From NCBI GenBank assembly GCA_013287275.1, contig JABDED010000009.1:7761-59464 (forward strand): a stretch of DNA of 51,704 bases, given 5' to 3'. Shown here piece after piece: positions 27,148 to 35,791 of the stretch. Under the pieces are notes generated by a model. That model did no database searches, had not been told where the DNA came from, and saw nothing but the letters and a program-made list of their open reading frames with translations. The position numbers and the translations under genes are program-made. Source of the DNA: Betaproteobacteria bacterium. Lineage in GTDB: Bacteria; Pseudomonadota; Gammaproteobacteria; Burkholderiales; Burkholderiaceae_D. The stretch's first letter is position 1. Every line of letters begins with the position of its first letter.

Positions 27148-27906
27148 TCACTGAAAATCCGCTGCAATCAAGTCTATCCTGTCGGTGCAAAATGCATCCA
27201 CACCCCATTCCATGATTGCCCTGGCCCTGTCCGGCTGGTTCACCGTATAGCAAAACAGGCCGTAGCCCGCCTGCTTCACGGCGCCGGCCAGTGCTGGCGT
27301 CAGGTGCTTGTGGTTGGTATGCAGCGCAAGCGCATCCAGCGCCTGCAGCCTTTGCTGCCAGTCGGGCTGTATCGTATCAGTCAGGAATCCGCGCGGGATG
27401 CCGGGCGTTTCTTGTTTGGCGCTCATCAGCGCCTCGAAAGAAAACGACGAAAACAGCGGCAGGGCCTGCATCAGCGATGGGTTGGCCGGCAACGCGGCAC
27501 TGAATAACTGCCGTGTCAGCCTGGCCACCGCCTTGCCGGTCTCCACTTCAAAACCAGGAACAGGCTTGATCTCCACATTCATCCAGATGCCGTACTGCTG
27601 GCAGAACAGCGCCGCCATTTCATAGGTGGGCACGGTCTCCCCGGTGTAGGTTTCACTGAACCATTTGCCGGCATCCATTTGCAGCAAATCGGCAGCCATG
27701 GTTTGTGCGACACCGCCCTTCCCTGGCACCGTGCGGCCGAATTCCGGATCATGCATCAGCACAGGAACGCCATCCTTTGATAACATGACATCAAATTCAA
27801 CCGCATGAAAACCGTGATCCAGGCCGCACCGCATCGCTGCCAATGTATTTTCAGGGGCAAGCGTACCGCCGCCGCGATGGGCGACAACCTTAGGATAAGG
27901 CCACAT
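27148..27906 (-). CDS. ugpQ: Glycerophosphodiester phosphodiesterase
   Basis: Cytoplasmic GDPD-family enzyme (UgpQ-like) releasing glycerol-3-phosphate from glycerophosphodiesters. The 252-residue protein has the catalytic His pair in VVAHRGGGTLAPENT and VLMHDPEFGR, and metal ligands in AVEFDVMLSKDG (E.D) and MNVEIKP. No signal peptide is present, consistent with the cytoplasmic form. I start at ATG 27906 (MWPYPKVVAHRGG) with AAGGTGGA upstream; an open frame extends to 28143 but would overlap the divergent CaiB gene and has no family similarity. It is divergent from that gene, with 46 bases between starts. Confidence 0.93.
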   Translation of the reverse strand: MWPYPKVVAHRGGGTLAPENTLAAMRCGLDHGFHAVEFDVMLSKDGVPVLMHDPEFGRTVPGKGGVAQTMAADLLQMDAGKWFSETYTGETVPTYEMAALFCQQYGIWMNVEIKPVPGFEVETGKAVARLTRQLFSAALPANPSLMQALPLFSSFSFEALMSAKQETPGIPRGFLTDTIQPDWQQRLQALDALALHTNHKHLTPALAGAVKQAGYGLFCYTVNQPDRARAIMEWGVDAFCTDRIDLIAADFQ

Positions 27907-27952
27907 GAATTCCACCTTGTTGTTAATAGATTTACAGATAGGATAATCCAAG

Positions 27953-29182
27953 ATGCAGAACAAGACAGCATTGGGCCATATCCGGGTGCTCGATTTGACG
28001 CGGGTCCTGGCCGGTCCCTGGTGCGCGCAAAACCTGGCCGACCTCGGTGCGGCAGTGATCAAGGTCGAGCGTCCGCAAACCGGCGACGACACCCGCAGCT
28101 GGGGGCCGCCCTTCCTGCGCGACGAGGCCGGCCACAATACCACCGAGGCCGCCTACTATCTGGCGGCCAATCGCGGCAAGCAGGCAATCACGGTGGATAT
28201 TGCTACCGCAGAAGGCCAGCAGATCATCCGCGAACTGGCGCAGCAATCCGACGTGGTGCTGGAAAATTACAAGGTCGGCCAATTGCAGAAATACGGCCTG
28301 GACTATGACTCGCTGAGACAGCTGAAGCCGGACCTGGTGTACTGCTCGATCACCGGCTTCGGCCAGACCGGCCCGTATGCGCATCGGGCCGGCTATGACT
28401 TCATCGTGCAAGGCATGGGCGGCTTCATGTCGCTGACCGGCGAGCGTGACGACCTGCCCGGCGGCGGCCCGCAAAAAGCCGGCGTCGCCATCGCCGACCT
28501 GATGACCGGCATGTATGCGACGATCGCAGTGATGGCGGCGTTGAGCCACAGGGACAGAACCGGCGAAGGCCAGTACATAGACATGGCGCTACTGGACGTG
28601 CAAGTGGCAATGCTGGCCAATATGAACACCAATTACCTGGCCAGCGGCGTCGCCCCCAAGCGTTGGGGCAACGCCCATCCCAATATCGTGCCCTACCAGA
28701 CCTTTGCCACTTCCGACGGGCATATCATCGTGGCGGCCGGCAACGACAGCCAGTACGCCAAGTTCGTGCAAGCCGGCGGCCGCCCGGAGCTGGCTGACGA
28801 TCCCTTGTATTTCACCAATCCGCGCCGGGTACAGCACCGTGACCAGCTGGTGCCGCTGCTGATGGACATGGTCAAGCAAAAGAGCAAGCAGGAATGGATA
28901 GACCTGCTGGAAAGCGCCGGCGTGCCCTGCGGGCCGATCAATAACCTGGATGAAGTGTTCGATAACCCGCAGGTGCTGGCGCGCGACATGCTGGTGGAAC
29001 TGCCGCATCCGAGCGCCGGCAAGGTAAAGCTGGTGGGCAGCCCGATGAAATTGTCCGCCACGCCGACCCAGGCCTCCAGTGCGCCCCCCTTGCTGGGCCA
29101 GCACACGGCGCAGGTGCTGGGCGAACTGCTGGGCTATGACGAAGAAAAACTGGCCGATTTGAAAAGCAGGCACATCATTTAA
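27953..29182 (+). CDS. CaiB/BaiF-family (class III) CoA transferase
   Basis: A 409-residue class III CoA transferase, which moves CoA between carboxylic acids via aspartyl-linked intermediates. Signature: RVLDLTRVLAGPWCAQNLADLGA near the N-terminus (quoted RVLAGPWCAQNLADLGA), VIKVERPQTGDDTRSWGPPF, and RAGYDFIVQGMGGFMSLTG, which holds the catalytic Asp. Further on are IAVMAALSHRDRTGEGQ and GPINNLDEVFDNPQV, both typical. The substrate could be a dicarboxylate, hydroxy acid or bile-acid-like compound; sequence does not tell. AGGATAATCC precedes the start. The gene is convergent with the downstream LysR gene. Confidence 0.9.
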   Translation: MQNKTALGHIRVLDLTRVLAGPWCAQNLADLGAAVIKVERPQTGDDTRSWGPPFLRDEAGHNTTEAAYYLAANRGKQAITVDIATAEGQQIIRELAQQSDVVLENYKVGQLQKYGLDYDSLRQLKPDLVYCSITGFGQTGPYAHRAGYDFIVQGMGGFMSLTGERDDLPGGGPQKAGVAIADLMTGMYATIAVMAALSHRDRTGEGQYIDMALLDVQVAMLANMNTNYLASGVAPKRWGNAHPNIVPYQTFATSDGHIIVAAGNDSQYAKFVQAGGRPELADDPLYFTNPRRVQHRDQLVPLLMDMVKQKSKQEWIDLLESAGVPCGPINNLDEVFDNPQVLARDMLVELPHPSAGKVKLVGSPMKLSATPTQASSAPPLLGQHTAQVLGELLGYDEEKLADLKSRHII

Positions 29183-29198
29183 GATTGCCCTGCTTTTC
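29161..29198. terminator. Possible terminator overlapping the CaiB gene end
   Basis: GAAAAGCAGG (29161-29170) pairs with CCTGCTTTTC (29189-29198) across an 18-base loop; the left arm lies inside the last codons of the gene. The T-run is within the stem, so efficiency is doubtful. Confidence 0.35.
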
Positions 29199-29208
29199 AG
29201 AGTACTTC

Positions 29209-30102
29209 TCAGAGGTCGGCAAACAGGCGCTCCTGCAGGAAGGCGACGAAGGTCGCCGTCTTCAGCGCCAGCCAGTCGCGCGCTGGATACACGACATAGA
29301 TAGGCGAACCGTGCATCAGCCGGTAATCAGGCAGCAAGGCCTGCAATTCGCCGCTGGCGAAATGGGATGCCACCAGTACGCGGTCTATCACCAACACACC
29401 GGCGCCGGAGCAGGCGGCAGCAATCAGCGCCACGCCGTTGTTGGCTTGCAGGCAGCCGCTGACCTTGACCTTGCTGCTGACGCCATCCTGCATGAAAGTC
29501 CATTCATCATATACCTTGCCGCCGGCCGCATACACCAGGCAAGAATGCCGCCGTAAATCTTCCGGCACCAGCGGTATGCCGGCGCGCGCCAGATAGGCCG
29601 GCGCGGCCGCCAGCACGCGCTGGCTGTCGGCCAGTTTGCGCGCGACCAGGCTGGAGTCTTCCAGGTGGGCTACGCGTATCGCCACATCGATCTGCTCCGC
29701 GATCAAATCCACCATCCTGTCTTCCACCAGCAAGGTGAATTCGATCAGCGGATGGCGTTGACAAAATTCGGTCAGCAGCGGCGCCAGATGTCCGATGGCA
29801 GGCATGGGACAAGTAATCCGCAGCCGCCCTTTCACCTCTTGCTGGTGCTGCCCCGCCATCTGTTCTATGTTGTTCAGCGCCCGGTCTATCTGCAGCGCCT
29901 CCTGCAAGACTTGCTCGCCTATCTGGGTCAAGGTCAGCTTGCGCGTGGAACGCTGTATCAGCCGCGCGCCCAGGTCTTGTTCCAGCCGGGCCAACTGGCG
30001 CGATAGCACTGATTTGCCGCATCCCATCTGTATTGCTGCCTTGCTGATGCTGCCGGTGCGCACGATGCTGGCAAAAGCGGCCAAGTGTTGAGGGTTTAAC
30101 AT
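29209..30102 (-). CDS. LysR-family transcriptional regulator
   Basis: A 297-residue LTTR, N-terminal winged helix at about residues 4-62 (SISKAAIQMGCGKSVLSRQL; QRSTRKLTLTQIG), effector domain after residue 90. ATG 30102 follows GGAATGCC; an upstream frame to 30135 is less likely. It is divergent from an MDR-type oxidoreductase, the usual arrangement for an LTTR and its target. A 29-base inverted repeat in the shared promoter region (30111-30139) is a candidate binding site. Ligand unknown; this branch often regulates quinone or enone reductases. Confidence 0.92.
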   Translation of the reverse strand: MLNPQHLAAFASIVRTGSISKAAIQMGCGKSVLSRQLARLEQDLGARLIQRSTRKLTLTQIGEQVLQEALQIDRALNNIEQMAGQHQQEVKGRLRITCPMPAIGHLAPLLTEFCQRHPLIEFTLLVEDRMVDLIAEQIDVAIRVAHLEDSSLVARKLADSQRVLAAAPAYLARAGIPLVPEDLRRHSCLVYAAGGKVYDEWTFMQDGVSSKVKVSGCLQANNGVALIAAACSGAGVLVIDRVLVASHFASGELQALLPDYRLMHGSPIYVVYPARDWLALKTATFVAFLQERLFADL

Positions 30103-30110
30103 GGCATTCC

Positions 30111-30139
30111 AATATTGTCCCGTTATAGTCAACAATATT
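30111..30139. promoter_or_regulatory. Candidate LTTR operator in divergent promoter
   Basis: AATATTGT (30111-30118) and ACAATATT (30132-30139) form a perfect 8-base inverted repeat with a 13-base spacer, 9 bases upstream of the LysR start and about 140 bases before the oxidoreductase start. Position and AT-rich character fit LTTR recognition. Confidence 0.5.
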
Positions 30140-30278
30140 ATGCTTTATTACAGACTAATCAAGCAACAATCTTCCGACTATACTGAATTCCATCGCAAGA
30201 CGTTTCGCCATCGGACCTATTAGTGCCCGCAGCGAAAGAAGACCACCCGGTTGACCACATTTACCCTATGGAGTATTC

Positions 30279-31292
30279 ATGAACACGACAAATCACCAGT
30301 TCCGCCTCGCCGCCCGCCCAGTAGGCAATGTCAAAGCCAGCGACTGGAATTTCACAGAGGAAACATTACGCGATCCTGCCGAGGGTGAAGTGCTGATCAA
30401 GATACTGCAGATTTCGCTGGATCCGGCGATGCGCGGCTGGATGAATGAAAGCAAGGCTTCGTATATCCCGCCGGTAGGCCTGGGCGAAGTCATGCGGGCG
30501 CTGGCGGTCGGGCGCGTGATTGCATCCAACAACCCCAAATTTGCAGTCGGTGATCACGTCAACGGCCTGCTGGGCGTGCAGGAATATGCATACTCCAACG
30601 GCCAGGGCTTGACCAAGGTCGATCCCAAACTGGCGCCGCTGTCGACCTACCTGAGCAGCCTGGGCATGCCGGGCCTGACCGGCTATTTCGGCCTGCTGGA
30701 AGTCGGCCAGCCGCAAGCGGGCGACACCGTGGTTGTCTCGGGCGCAGCCGGCGCGGTCGGCACCGTGGTCGGGCAGATTGCCAAGATCAAGGGTGCACGC
30801 GTAGTCGGCATCGCCGGCGGCGCCGACAAATGCCGCTACCTGACGGAAGAGCTGGGTTTTGATGCCGCCATCGACTACAAGAGTGAAGACGTCAGGGCGG
30901 CGCTGCAAAAACACTGCCCGGACGGCATCAACGTGTATTTTGATAATGTAGGCGGCGAGATCCTGGATGCCGCGCTGGCGCAACTGGCGCACGGCGCACG
31001 CGTGGTGATCTGCGGCGCCATCTCGCAGTACAACAATACGACGCCGATCAAGGGGCCGGCCAATTACATGAACCTGATGGTCAAGCGCGCCACGATGAAG
31101 GGCGTGATGGTGTCCGACTATTATCCGCGCGCGGCAGAGGCGGCGATGGTGATGGCCGGCTGGATAGCTTCCGGCAAGCTAAAAACCCGTGAAGACATCG
31201 TCGATGGCTTCAATACCTTCCCCGGCACTTTCCAGATGCTGTTCACAGGCGAAAACAACGGCAAGCTCATTTTGAAAGTGGCCGAAGCATAA
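30279..31292 (+). CDS. MDR-superfamily NADP-dependent oxidoreductase (CurA/LTB4DH-like)
   Basis: A 337-residue zinc-independent medium-chain reductase that reduces the double bond of alpha,beta-unsaturated ketones. Cofactor fold: GDTVVVSGAAGAVGTVVGQIAKI (quoted VVSGAAGAVGTVVGQIAK) with the GxGxxG-type AAGAVG motif; further IDYKSEDVRAAL, YFDNVGGEILDAAL and GAISQYNNTTP, all characteristic of the CurA/leukotriene B4 12-hydroxydehydrogenase/prostaglandin reductase group. N-terminal DPAMRGWMNE is also typical. GGAG lies upstream of ATG 30279. The divergent LysR gene probably regulates it. The physiological substrate is not known; enones and quinones are usual. Confidence 0.92.
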   Translation: MNTTNHQFRLAARPVGNVKASDWNFTEETLRDPAEGEVLIKILQISLDPAMRGWMNESKASYIPPVGLGEVMRALAVGRVIASNNPKFAVGDHVNGLLGVQEYAYSNGQGLTKVDPKLAPLSTYLSSLGMPGLTGYFGLLEVGQPQAGDTVVVSGAAGAVGTVVGQIAKIKGARVVGIAGGADKCRYLTEELGFDAAIDYKSEDVRAALQKHCPDGINVYFDNVGGEILDAALAQLAHGARVVICGAISQYNNTTPIKGPANYMNLMVKRATMKGVMVSDYYPRAAEAAMVMAGWIASGKLKTREDIVDGFNTFPGTFQMLFTGENNGKLILKVAEA

Positions 31293-31312
31293 TAGTGAAC
31301 TAATATTTTAAT

Positions 31313-31349
31313 AAAAAAAACGGCGGGCAAAAATTGCCCGCCGTTTTTT
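31313..31349. terminator. Bidirectional intrinsic terminator
   Basis: CGGCGGGCAA (31321-31330) pairs with TTGCCCGCCG (31334-31343) around 3 As, flanked by an eight-A run and a six-T run. It serves the oxidoreductase and the convergent peptidase gene. Confidence 0.93.
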
Positions 31350-31368
31350 CTGCCAGGTAGACGATCCT

Positions 31369-33192
31369 CTATTGCCTGGACAATTCTTTGTTTTGGGCGT
31401 CCAGCCACACTTTCAGCGGAGCAAAATAGTCCAGGATCGCCGAAGCATCCATCTTTTCTTCTCCGGCGACTTGCTTCAGCGCTTCCGGCCAGGGGCGGCT
31501 CTGTCCCATGGACAGCATGGCCTGGTACTTGGCGCCGGCTTTCTTGTTTTCAAAAATGGAGCAGCGGTTCAGCGGGCCGGTATAGCCGGCTTCGCGGCAC
31601 AGGGCGCGGTGGAACTGGAACTGCAAGATGTGCGCGACGAAGTAACGGGCGTAAGGCGTATCGGCAGGCACGTGATACTTTGCGCCGGCGTCAAAGCCGT
31701 TTTCTTCCATCGCCGCCGGGCGTTTTATGCCCTGGTATTTTTCACGCAATTCCCACCACAGCTTGTCGTAGTCCTTGGGCTCCACCTTGCCTGAATAGAC
31801 TTGCCAGCGCCATTGATCCACCAGGTAGCCGAAGGGCAGGAAAGCCACTTTTTCCAGTGCCCTGTGCAACAGCACGCCGATATCCTGGGACGGGTCGGGA
31901 ACCTCGTTCAGCAAGCCTATTTTCTTCAGATATTCCGGCGTCATCGACAAGGCAATGGTGTCGCCTATCGCCTCATGGAAGCCGTCATTGGCGCCGTTCT
32001 TGAACAGACCGGGCTGCTTGCGGTATGCCAGGTCATAGTAGATATGGCCCAACTCATGATGGATGGTCGTGAAATCTTCGGTGGTCGGGTTGATGCACAT
32101 TTTGATGCGCACATCGGTCAGCGTATCGATATCCCAGGCAGAAGCATGGCAAACCACTTCCCTGTCGCGGGGCTTGACCAGCATGGAATTTTCATAGAAA
32201 GAAGCAGGCAGTTTTTCCATGCCCAGCGAGGTGTAGAAGCCCTCGGCAAAGCGAGTCATCTGCACCGCGTCGACCTTGCGCTCTTTCAACACTTCACCCA
32301 CATCCAGCGAGGTATTCTGCCCTTGCGGCTTCAGCAGCGGATACAGGTTGTCCCAGGTCTGGCTCCACATATTGCCGAACAGGTGAGCCGGGATCGGACC
32401 CTCTTTCGGCACCACGTCCGGGCCGTAAGTCTGACGCAGCTTCAGGCGCACGTACAGGTGCAGCGAATCGTACAAAGGCTTTACCTGTTGCCACAGGCGC
32501 TCGGTTTCTGCCGCGAACTGTTCCGGCGGCATATCGTATTGCGAACGCCACAAAGCGCCGGTATCCGCATAGCCCATCTCTCGCGCGCCCTTGTTGGACA
32601 GCGCCACATACTGCGCGTAATTATCCTTGTATTTGATCGCCTGCTTATGCCAGCCTATCCAGGCGTCTTTCAACTGGGCCGGATCGCGGCTGTCTGCCAT
32701 GATCTGTTCCAGCTGGCCCAGGTCCTTGCAGGAAGAGGCATCGCCCGGTGTGCTGCAATACTTGGCCTTGCCGTATTCGCCGGCCAGCGTGGTTGCCAGG
32801 CGCGTATACGCTTCCCGGTCAGCTGCCTGCGACAATACCAGGTTCAATTGCAGCAGTTTCAATTTGCGCGCACTATCGGCCGGCAGTTTGAGCTTGTTGT
32901 AACGGCGGGCCTGCAAGGCGATTTCGCTGGCGGCAGTCAGCGTCTGTTCGCTGGCCTGCGCCGACATGGCCTCGGTGTCGCCGGTGATATGGGTTTCATA
33001 GACCCAGGCGGCGCGATTGGAATTGATACCCAGGGTTTCCAGCCTCTGCTCGGCCGCCTTGATGAATTTTTCGGCCTCGGCAACCGTGGGCGCAGCCTGG
33101 GTAGTTGCGGCCATCGCCAGCACTGGCAGTGCGGCGGCAATCGCCAATGCCATGGGCAATACAAAACGCTTACTGATGGACTTGTCTGGCAT
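31369..33192 (-). CDS. Exported M2-family peptidyl-dipeptidase (ACE-like)
   Basis: A 607-residue zinc metallopeptidase homologous to angiotensin-converting enzyme, releasing C-terminal dipeptides. Signal peptide residues 1-28. The catalytic HExxH is H379-H383 (HHELGH) and the third zinc ligand E407 lies in NDGFHEAIGD; the chloride/substrate region WRWQVYSG and FQFHRALC are present near 475-540. Both domains of the fold fit the length of single-domain bacterial ACE homologues. Start is ATG 33192 with GAGGAGATAAGG directly upstream. The mature protein is predicted to be periplasmic. The gene stands alone on its strand. Confidence 0.95.
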   Translation of the reverse strand: MPDKSISKRFVLPMALAIAAALPVLAMAATTQAAPTVAEAEKFIKAAEQRLETLGINSNRAAWVYETHITGDTEAMSAQASEQTLTAASEIALQARRYNKLKLPADSARKLKLLQLNLVLSQAADREAYTRLATTLAGEYGKAKYCSTPGDASSCKDLGQLEQIMADSRDPAQLKDAWIGWHKQAIKYKDNYAQYVALSNKGAREMGYADTGALWRSQYDMPPEQFAAETERLWQQVKPLYDSLHLYVRLKLRQTYGPDVVPKEGPIPAHLFGNMWSQTWDNLYPLLKPQGQNTSLDVGEVLKERKVDAVQMTRFAEGFYTSLGMEKLPASFYENSMLVKPRDREVVCHASAWDIDTLTDVRIKMCINPTTEDFTTIHHELGHIYYDLAYRKQPGLFKNGANDGFHEAIGDTIALSMTPEYLKKIGLLNEVPDPSQDIGVLLHRALEKVAFLPFGYLVDQWRWQVYSGKVEPKDYDKLWWELREKYQGIKRPAAMEENGFDAGAKYHVPADTPYARYFVAHILQFQFHRALCREAGYTGPLNRCSIFENKKAGAKYQAMLSMGQSRPWPEALKQVAGEEKMDASAILDYFAPLKVWLDAQNKELSRQ

Positions 33193-33468
33193 CCTTATCT
33201 CCTCGGATTCGATTTATTGGTTTGATTTATGTGCAAACAACCGTCGGCTGCCGGTGGAAACGCCGGCAAATCCTGTTGCAAGGTTGCCAAATATATCAGC
33301 AAATATTCCCTACCCGCGACTCTTAAATGCAGCCGGCTCCAAATTCCGTCGATTTCACGCCATAAATCCTTCCTGTCGTCGCTTTCTGCTGTCGGCGGCA
33401 GCTTAGGGCATAGATAATTTAGCCATCAAATCAGTCGTCAAACCCATCATCCACATCAGGAGCCCGCC

Positions 33469-33732
33469 ATGCAAACCACCATCAATTATGATCAGGCAAA
33501 ACGTCATGTAGAACGCAAAATCGGCTTTATCATCCACCTGGCCGTTTTTACGATGGTAAATGCCGGCCTGATCCTGCTGAACCTGCAACTGGGCCATGGC
33601 AACTGGTCGATCTGGCCTCTGTTCGGTTGGGGCATAGGGCTGTTCTTCCATGGCCTGTCCGTGCTGACGCACGCTCCTGGAAATAGCTGGAAACAACGTA
33701 TGATTCAGCATGAACTGAATAAATCCCGCTAA
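33469..33732 (+). CDS. 2TM-domain protein upstream of a LytS-type kinase
   Basis: An 87-residue membrane protein: HVERKIGFIIHLAVFTMVNAG (helix 1, quoted in part: GFIIHLAVFTMVNAG) then PLFGWGIGLFFHGLSVL (helix 2), with polar ends. It matches the 2TM domain, a short module often fused to or encoded next to LytS/YehU histidine kinases. AGGAG before the start supports the ATG. It lies 35 bases upstream of the kinase gene. It is likely a partner or membrane adaptor of that kinase; no direct evidence. Confidence 0.8.
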   Translation: MQTTINYDQAKRHVERKIGFIIHLAVFTMVNAGLILLNLQLGHGNWSIWPLFGWGIGLFFHGLSVLTHAPGNSWKQRMIQHELNKSR

Positions 33733-33767
33733 ACTCCGATAAAAACATTTCACTACTACCGCATAGC

Positions 33768-34889
33768 ATGAATCAGGCGACAAAAACTCATTTACTGGAC
33801 TACCTGCGTTCGCACGCTTTCCTTGTCAAGCTACGCGACAATTTCCTGTTGGTGACGGCGATCAATGTAGTATGCGGAGTGGTACTGACCTTTCTGCTGC
33901 AAAATGGCGACGGATTTGTCGAGAACCTGGTGTTCTCGATGTGCATAGGATATAGCGCCTTTTTGCTGATCAATGGCGGCGTCTACCTGGCCTGGGGCAA
34001 CCGCAAACCGTCCCGCCCCGTGTACTACCTGCTGTGTCTGGCCGCGGCGCCGATAGCGATGTTCGCCGGCCTCAACCTTGGCTATCTGATCCTCGGCAAT
34101 CCGCTGCACGGCGTCACCTACTATCACAGCGAATTCGGCATAGGTACCCTGATCTTTACCGTGCTTGTCTGCCTGCTGGCGACCTGGTTTTTTTGGAACA
34201 AGGGAAAAATGGCTGAACTGACAGCCGCCGCGGAAACTGAAAAAGCGCGCACCGCCGCGATAGAAAAGCAGGCGATGCAAGCGCAACTGCAATTGCTGCA
34301 GGCCCAGATCGAGCCGCATATGCTGTTCAATACGCTGTCCAATCTGCAAACACTGATCAGCATAGACCCCAATCGCGCGCAACATATGCTGGACCAGTTG
34401 ATACAGTATCTGCGGGCCACGCTGAGCTCTTCCCGCGCCAACCAGACCAGCCTGCAGCAAGAGTTCACGCTGATGAAGGCTTACCTGGAGCTGATGTCGA
34501 TACGCATGGGAAAACGCTTGAGCTATACGCTGGATCTGCCGGAAGAATTGCGAGGCCTGAAAATCCCGCCGATGTTGCTGCAGCCACTGGTCGAGAACGC
34601 GATCAAGCACGGCGTGGAACCCAAGATGGAAGGCGGCAGCGTCATCGTGACTGCCCGCCGGCAAGGCAGTACGCTGCATCTGGAGGTCGCCGATACCGGC
34701 CTGGGCCTGCCTTTCGATTATTCCGAAACCAAACCTGGCGACATCAACGAACGCAGCGGCCGGATTGGAAACGCCAATGTCAGGGACAGGATTCTGGCAA
34801 TATACGGTCCGGGCGCGGCGTTTGCACTGGAAGCGAATCAACCCGCCGGCGTCGTCGCGCGCCTTAGCCTGCCCTTTGGTTTTCCCTAG
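33768..34889 (+). CDS. LytS/YehU-family sensor histidine kinase
   Basis: A 373-residue inner-membrane histidine kinase. Four hydrophobic segments lie in residues 25-145 (FLLVTAINVVCGVVLTFLL; LVFSMCIGYSAFLLINGG; VYYLLCLAAAPIAMFAGL; IGTLIFTVLVCLLATWFF). A coiled linker follows (150-175), then the phospho-acceptor H184 in QIEPHMLFNTLSNLQTLI and the ATP-binding part with LLQPLVENAIKHGVEP (N box) and VADTGLGLPF (G box). No extracytoplasmic sensor domain is visible between the helices. The LytTR response regulator gene follows 14 bases downstream, and a 2TM protein precedes it, forming a single signalling unit. Confidence 0.93.
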   Translation: MNQATKTHLLDYLRSHAFLVKLRDNFLLVTAINVVCGVVLTFLLQNGDGFVENLVFSMCIGYSAFLLINGGVYLAWGNRKPSRPVYYLLCLAAAPIAMFAGLNLGYLILGNPLHGVTYYHSEFGIGTLIFTVLVCLLATWFFWNKGKMAELTAAAETEKARTAAIEKQAMQAQLQLLQAQIEPHMLFNTLSNLQTLISIDPNRAQHMLDQLIQYLRATLSSSRANQTSLQQEFTLMKAYLELMSIRMGKRLSYTLDLPEELRGLKIPPMLLQPLVENAIKHGVEPKMEGGSVIVTARRQGSTLHLEVADTGLGLPFDYSETKPGDINERSGRIGNANVRDRILAIYGPGAAFALEANQPAGVVARLSLPFGFP

Positions 34890-34903
34890 CTCATTGACAC
34901 CCT

Positions 34904-35695
34904 ATGACCCAGATACGCGCCCTGGTGGCTGAAGACGAATCGATACTCTCCTATGCCTTGCTGCAGGCACTCGGACGCCTGTGGCCGGACCTGCAGATTT
35001 GCGCGGTGGTGGAAAACGGCGTCGCCGCCGTGCAGGAAGCGCTGGCGCAATTGCCGGACGTGCTGTTCCTGGATATCAAGATGCCGGGCAAGACCGGCCT
35101 GGAAGTGGCGCAGGAACTGGCGGAAGAATGGCCGGAAGGCTCAGCCTTTCCGTTGATCGTGTTCGTCACCGCATATGACGAGTACGCGATCCAGGCCTTT
35201 GAACACTCCGCCGCCGATTATGTGCTGAAACCCATCAATGACGAACGCCTCGGCAAAACCGTCGGCAGGCTGCAAGCCCGGCTGGATAACGGCCATGAAC
35301 GCTCCAGCGAACTGGAACGGGTGGTCGGCCAGTTGCGCAACCTGATGCCGCAGGCGCCTGCCGCGGCAGAACGGCTGGAAGTGATACGCGCGGCAGTCGG
35401 CAACCAGATCCGCATGATACCGATCGCCGACGTGCTGTATTTTGAAGCGACCGACAAATACATCAACGTGGTTACGGCCGAGCATTCTTCCTTGATACGC
35501 ACCAGCCTGAAAGACCTGCTGCCGCAACTGGACGGCAAGCTGTTCTGGCAGATACACCGCAGCACTGTCGTCAATACCAGGCAGGTACAGGCCGCGATCC
35601 GCGATGAAACCGGCAAGCTGACGCTGAAGCTGCACGGCTCGGATGACAAGCTGCAGGTCAGCCGCGTGTATGCGCATTTGTTTAAACAGATGTAG
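34904..35695 (+). CDS. LytTR-family response regulator
   Basis: A 263-residue DNA-binding response regulator. Receiver domain residues 5-120: acidic pair in VAEDES, phospho-acceptor D57 in LFLDIKMPGKTG, Thr in FVTAYDEYAIQ, and Lys in YVLKPIND. The C-terminal LytTR domain (about 160-262) shows IADVLYFEATDKYINVV and FWQIHRSTVVNTRQV. It binds DNA as a dimer through a beta-strand fold rather than HTH. The gene is 14 bases after the kinase gene. Targets are unknown; such regulators often control the adjacent genes, and the closest downstream gene on the strand is elaA at 35792. A -10-like motif could not be assigned. Confidence 0.95.
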   Translation: MTQIRALVAEDESILSYALLQALGRLWPDLQICAVVENGVAAVQEALAQLPDVLFLDIKMPGKTGLEVAQELAEEWPEGSAFPLIVFVTAYDEYAIQAFEHSAADYVLKPINDERLGKTVGRLQARLDNGHERSSELERVVGQLRNLMPQAPAAAERLEVIRAAVGNQIRMIPIADVLYFEATDKYINVVTAEHSSLIRTSLKDLLPQLDGKLFWQIHRSTVVNTRQVQAAIRDETGKLTLKLHGSDDKLQVSRVYAHLFKQM

Positions 35696-35791
35696 CCGAC
35701 GTAAAAAGATCTTCAGGCATAATTACCGGCAAATCATCTTCATTTTGAGCAAAACCATCACGATGGCTTTGCCAACACCCCCATTACCATC

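Noticed and set aside
27907-28143. N-terminal extension of the glycerophosphodiesterase
   Set aside because: Antisense to the CaiB-type gene start and not similar to the GDPD family; the ATG at 27906 has a ribosome-binding site.
31801-33225. A 474-codon rightward open frame
   Set aside because: Antisense to the M2 peptidase gene, which has HExxH and a good ribosome-binding site.
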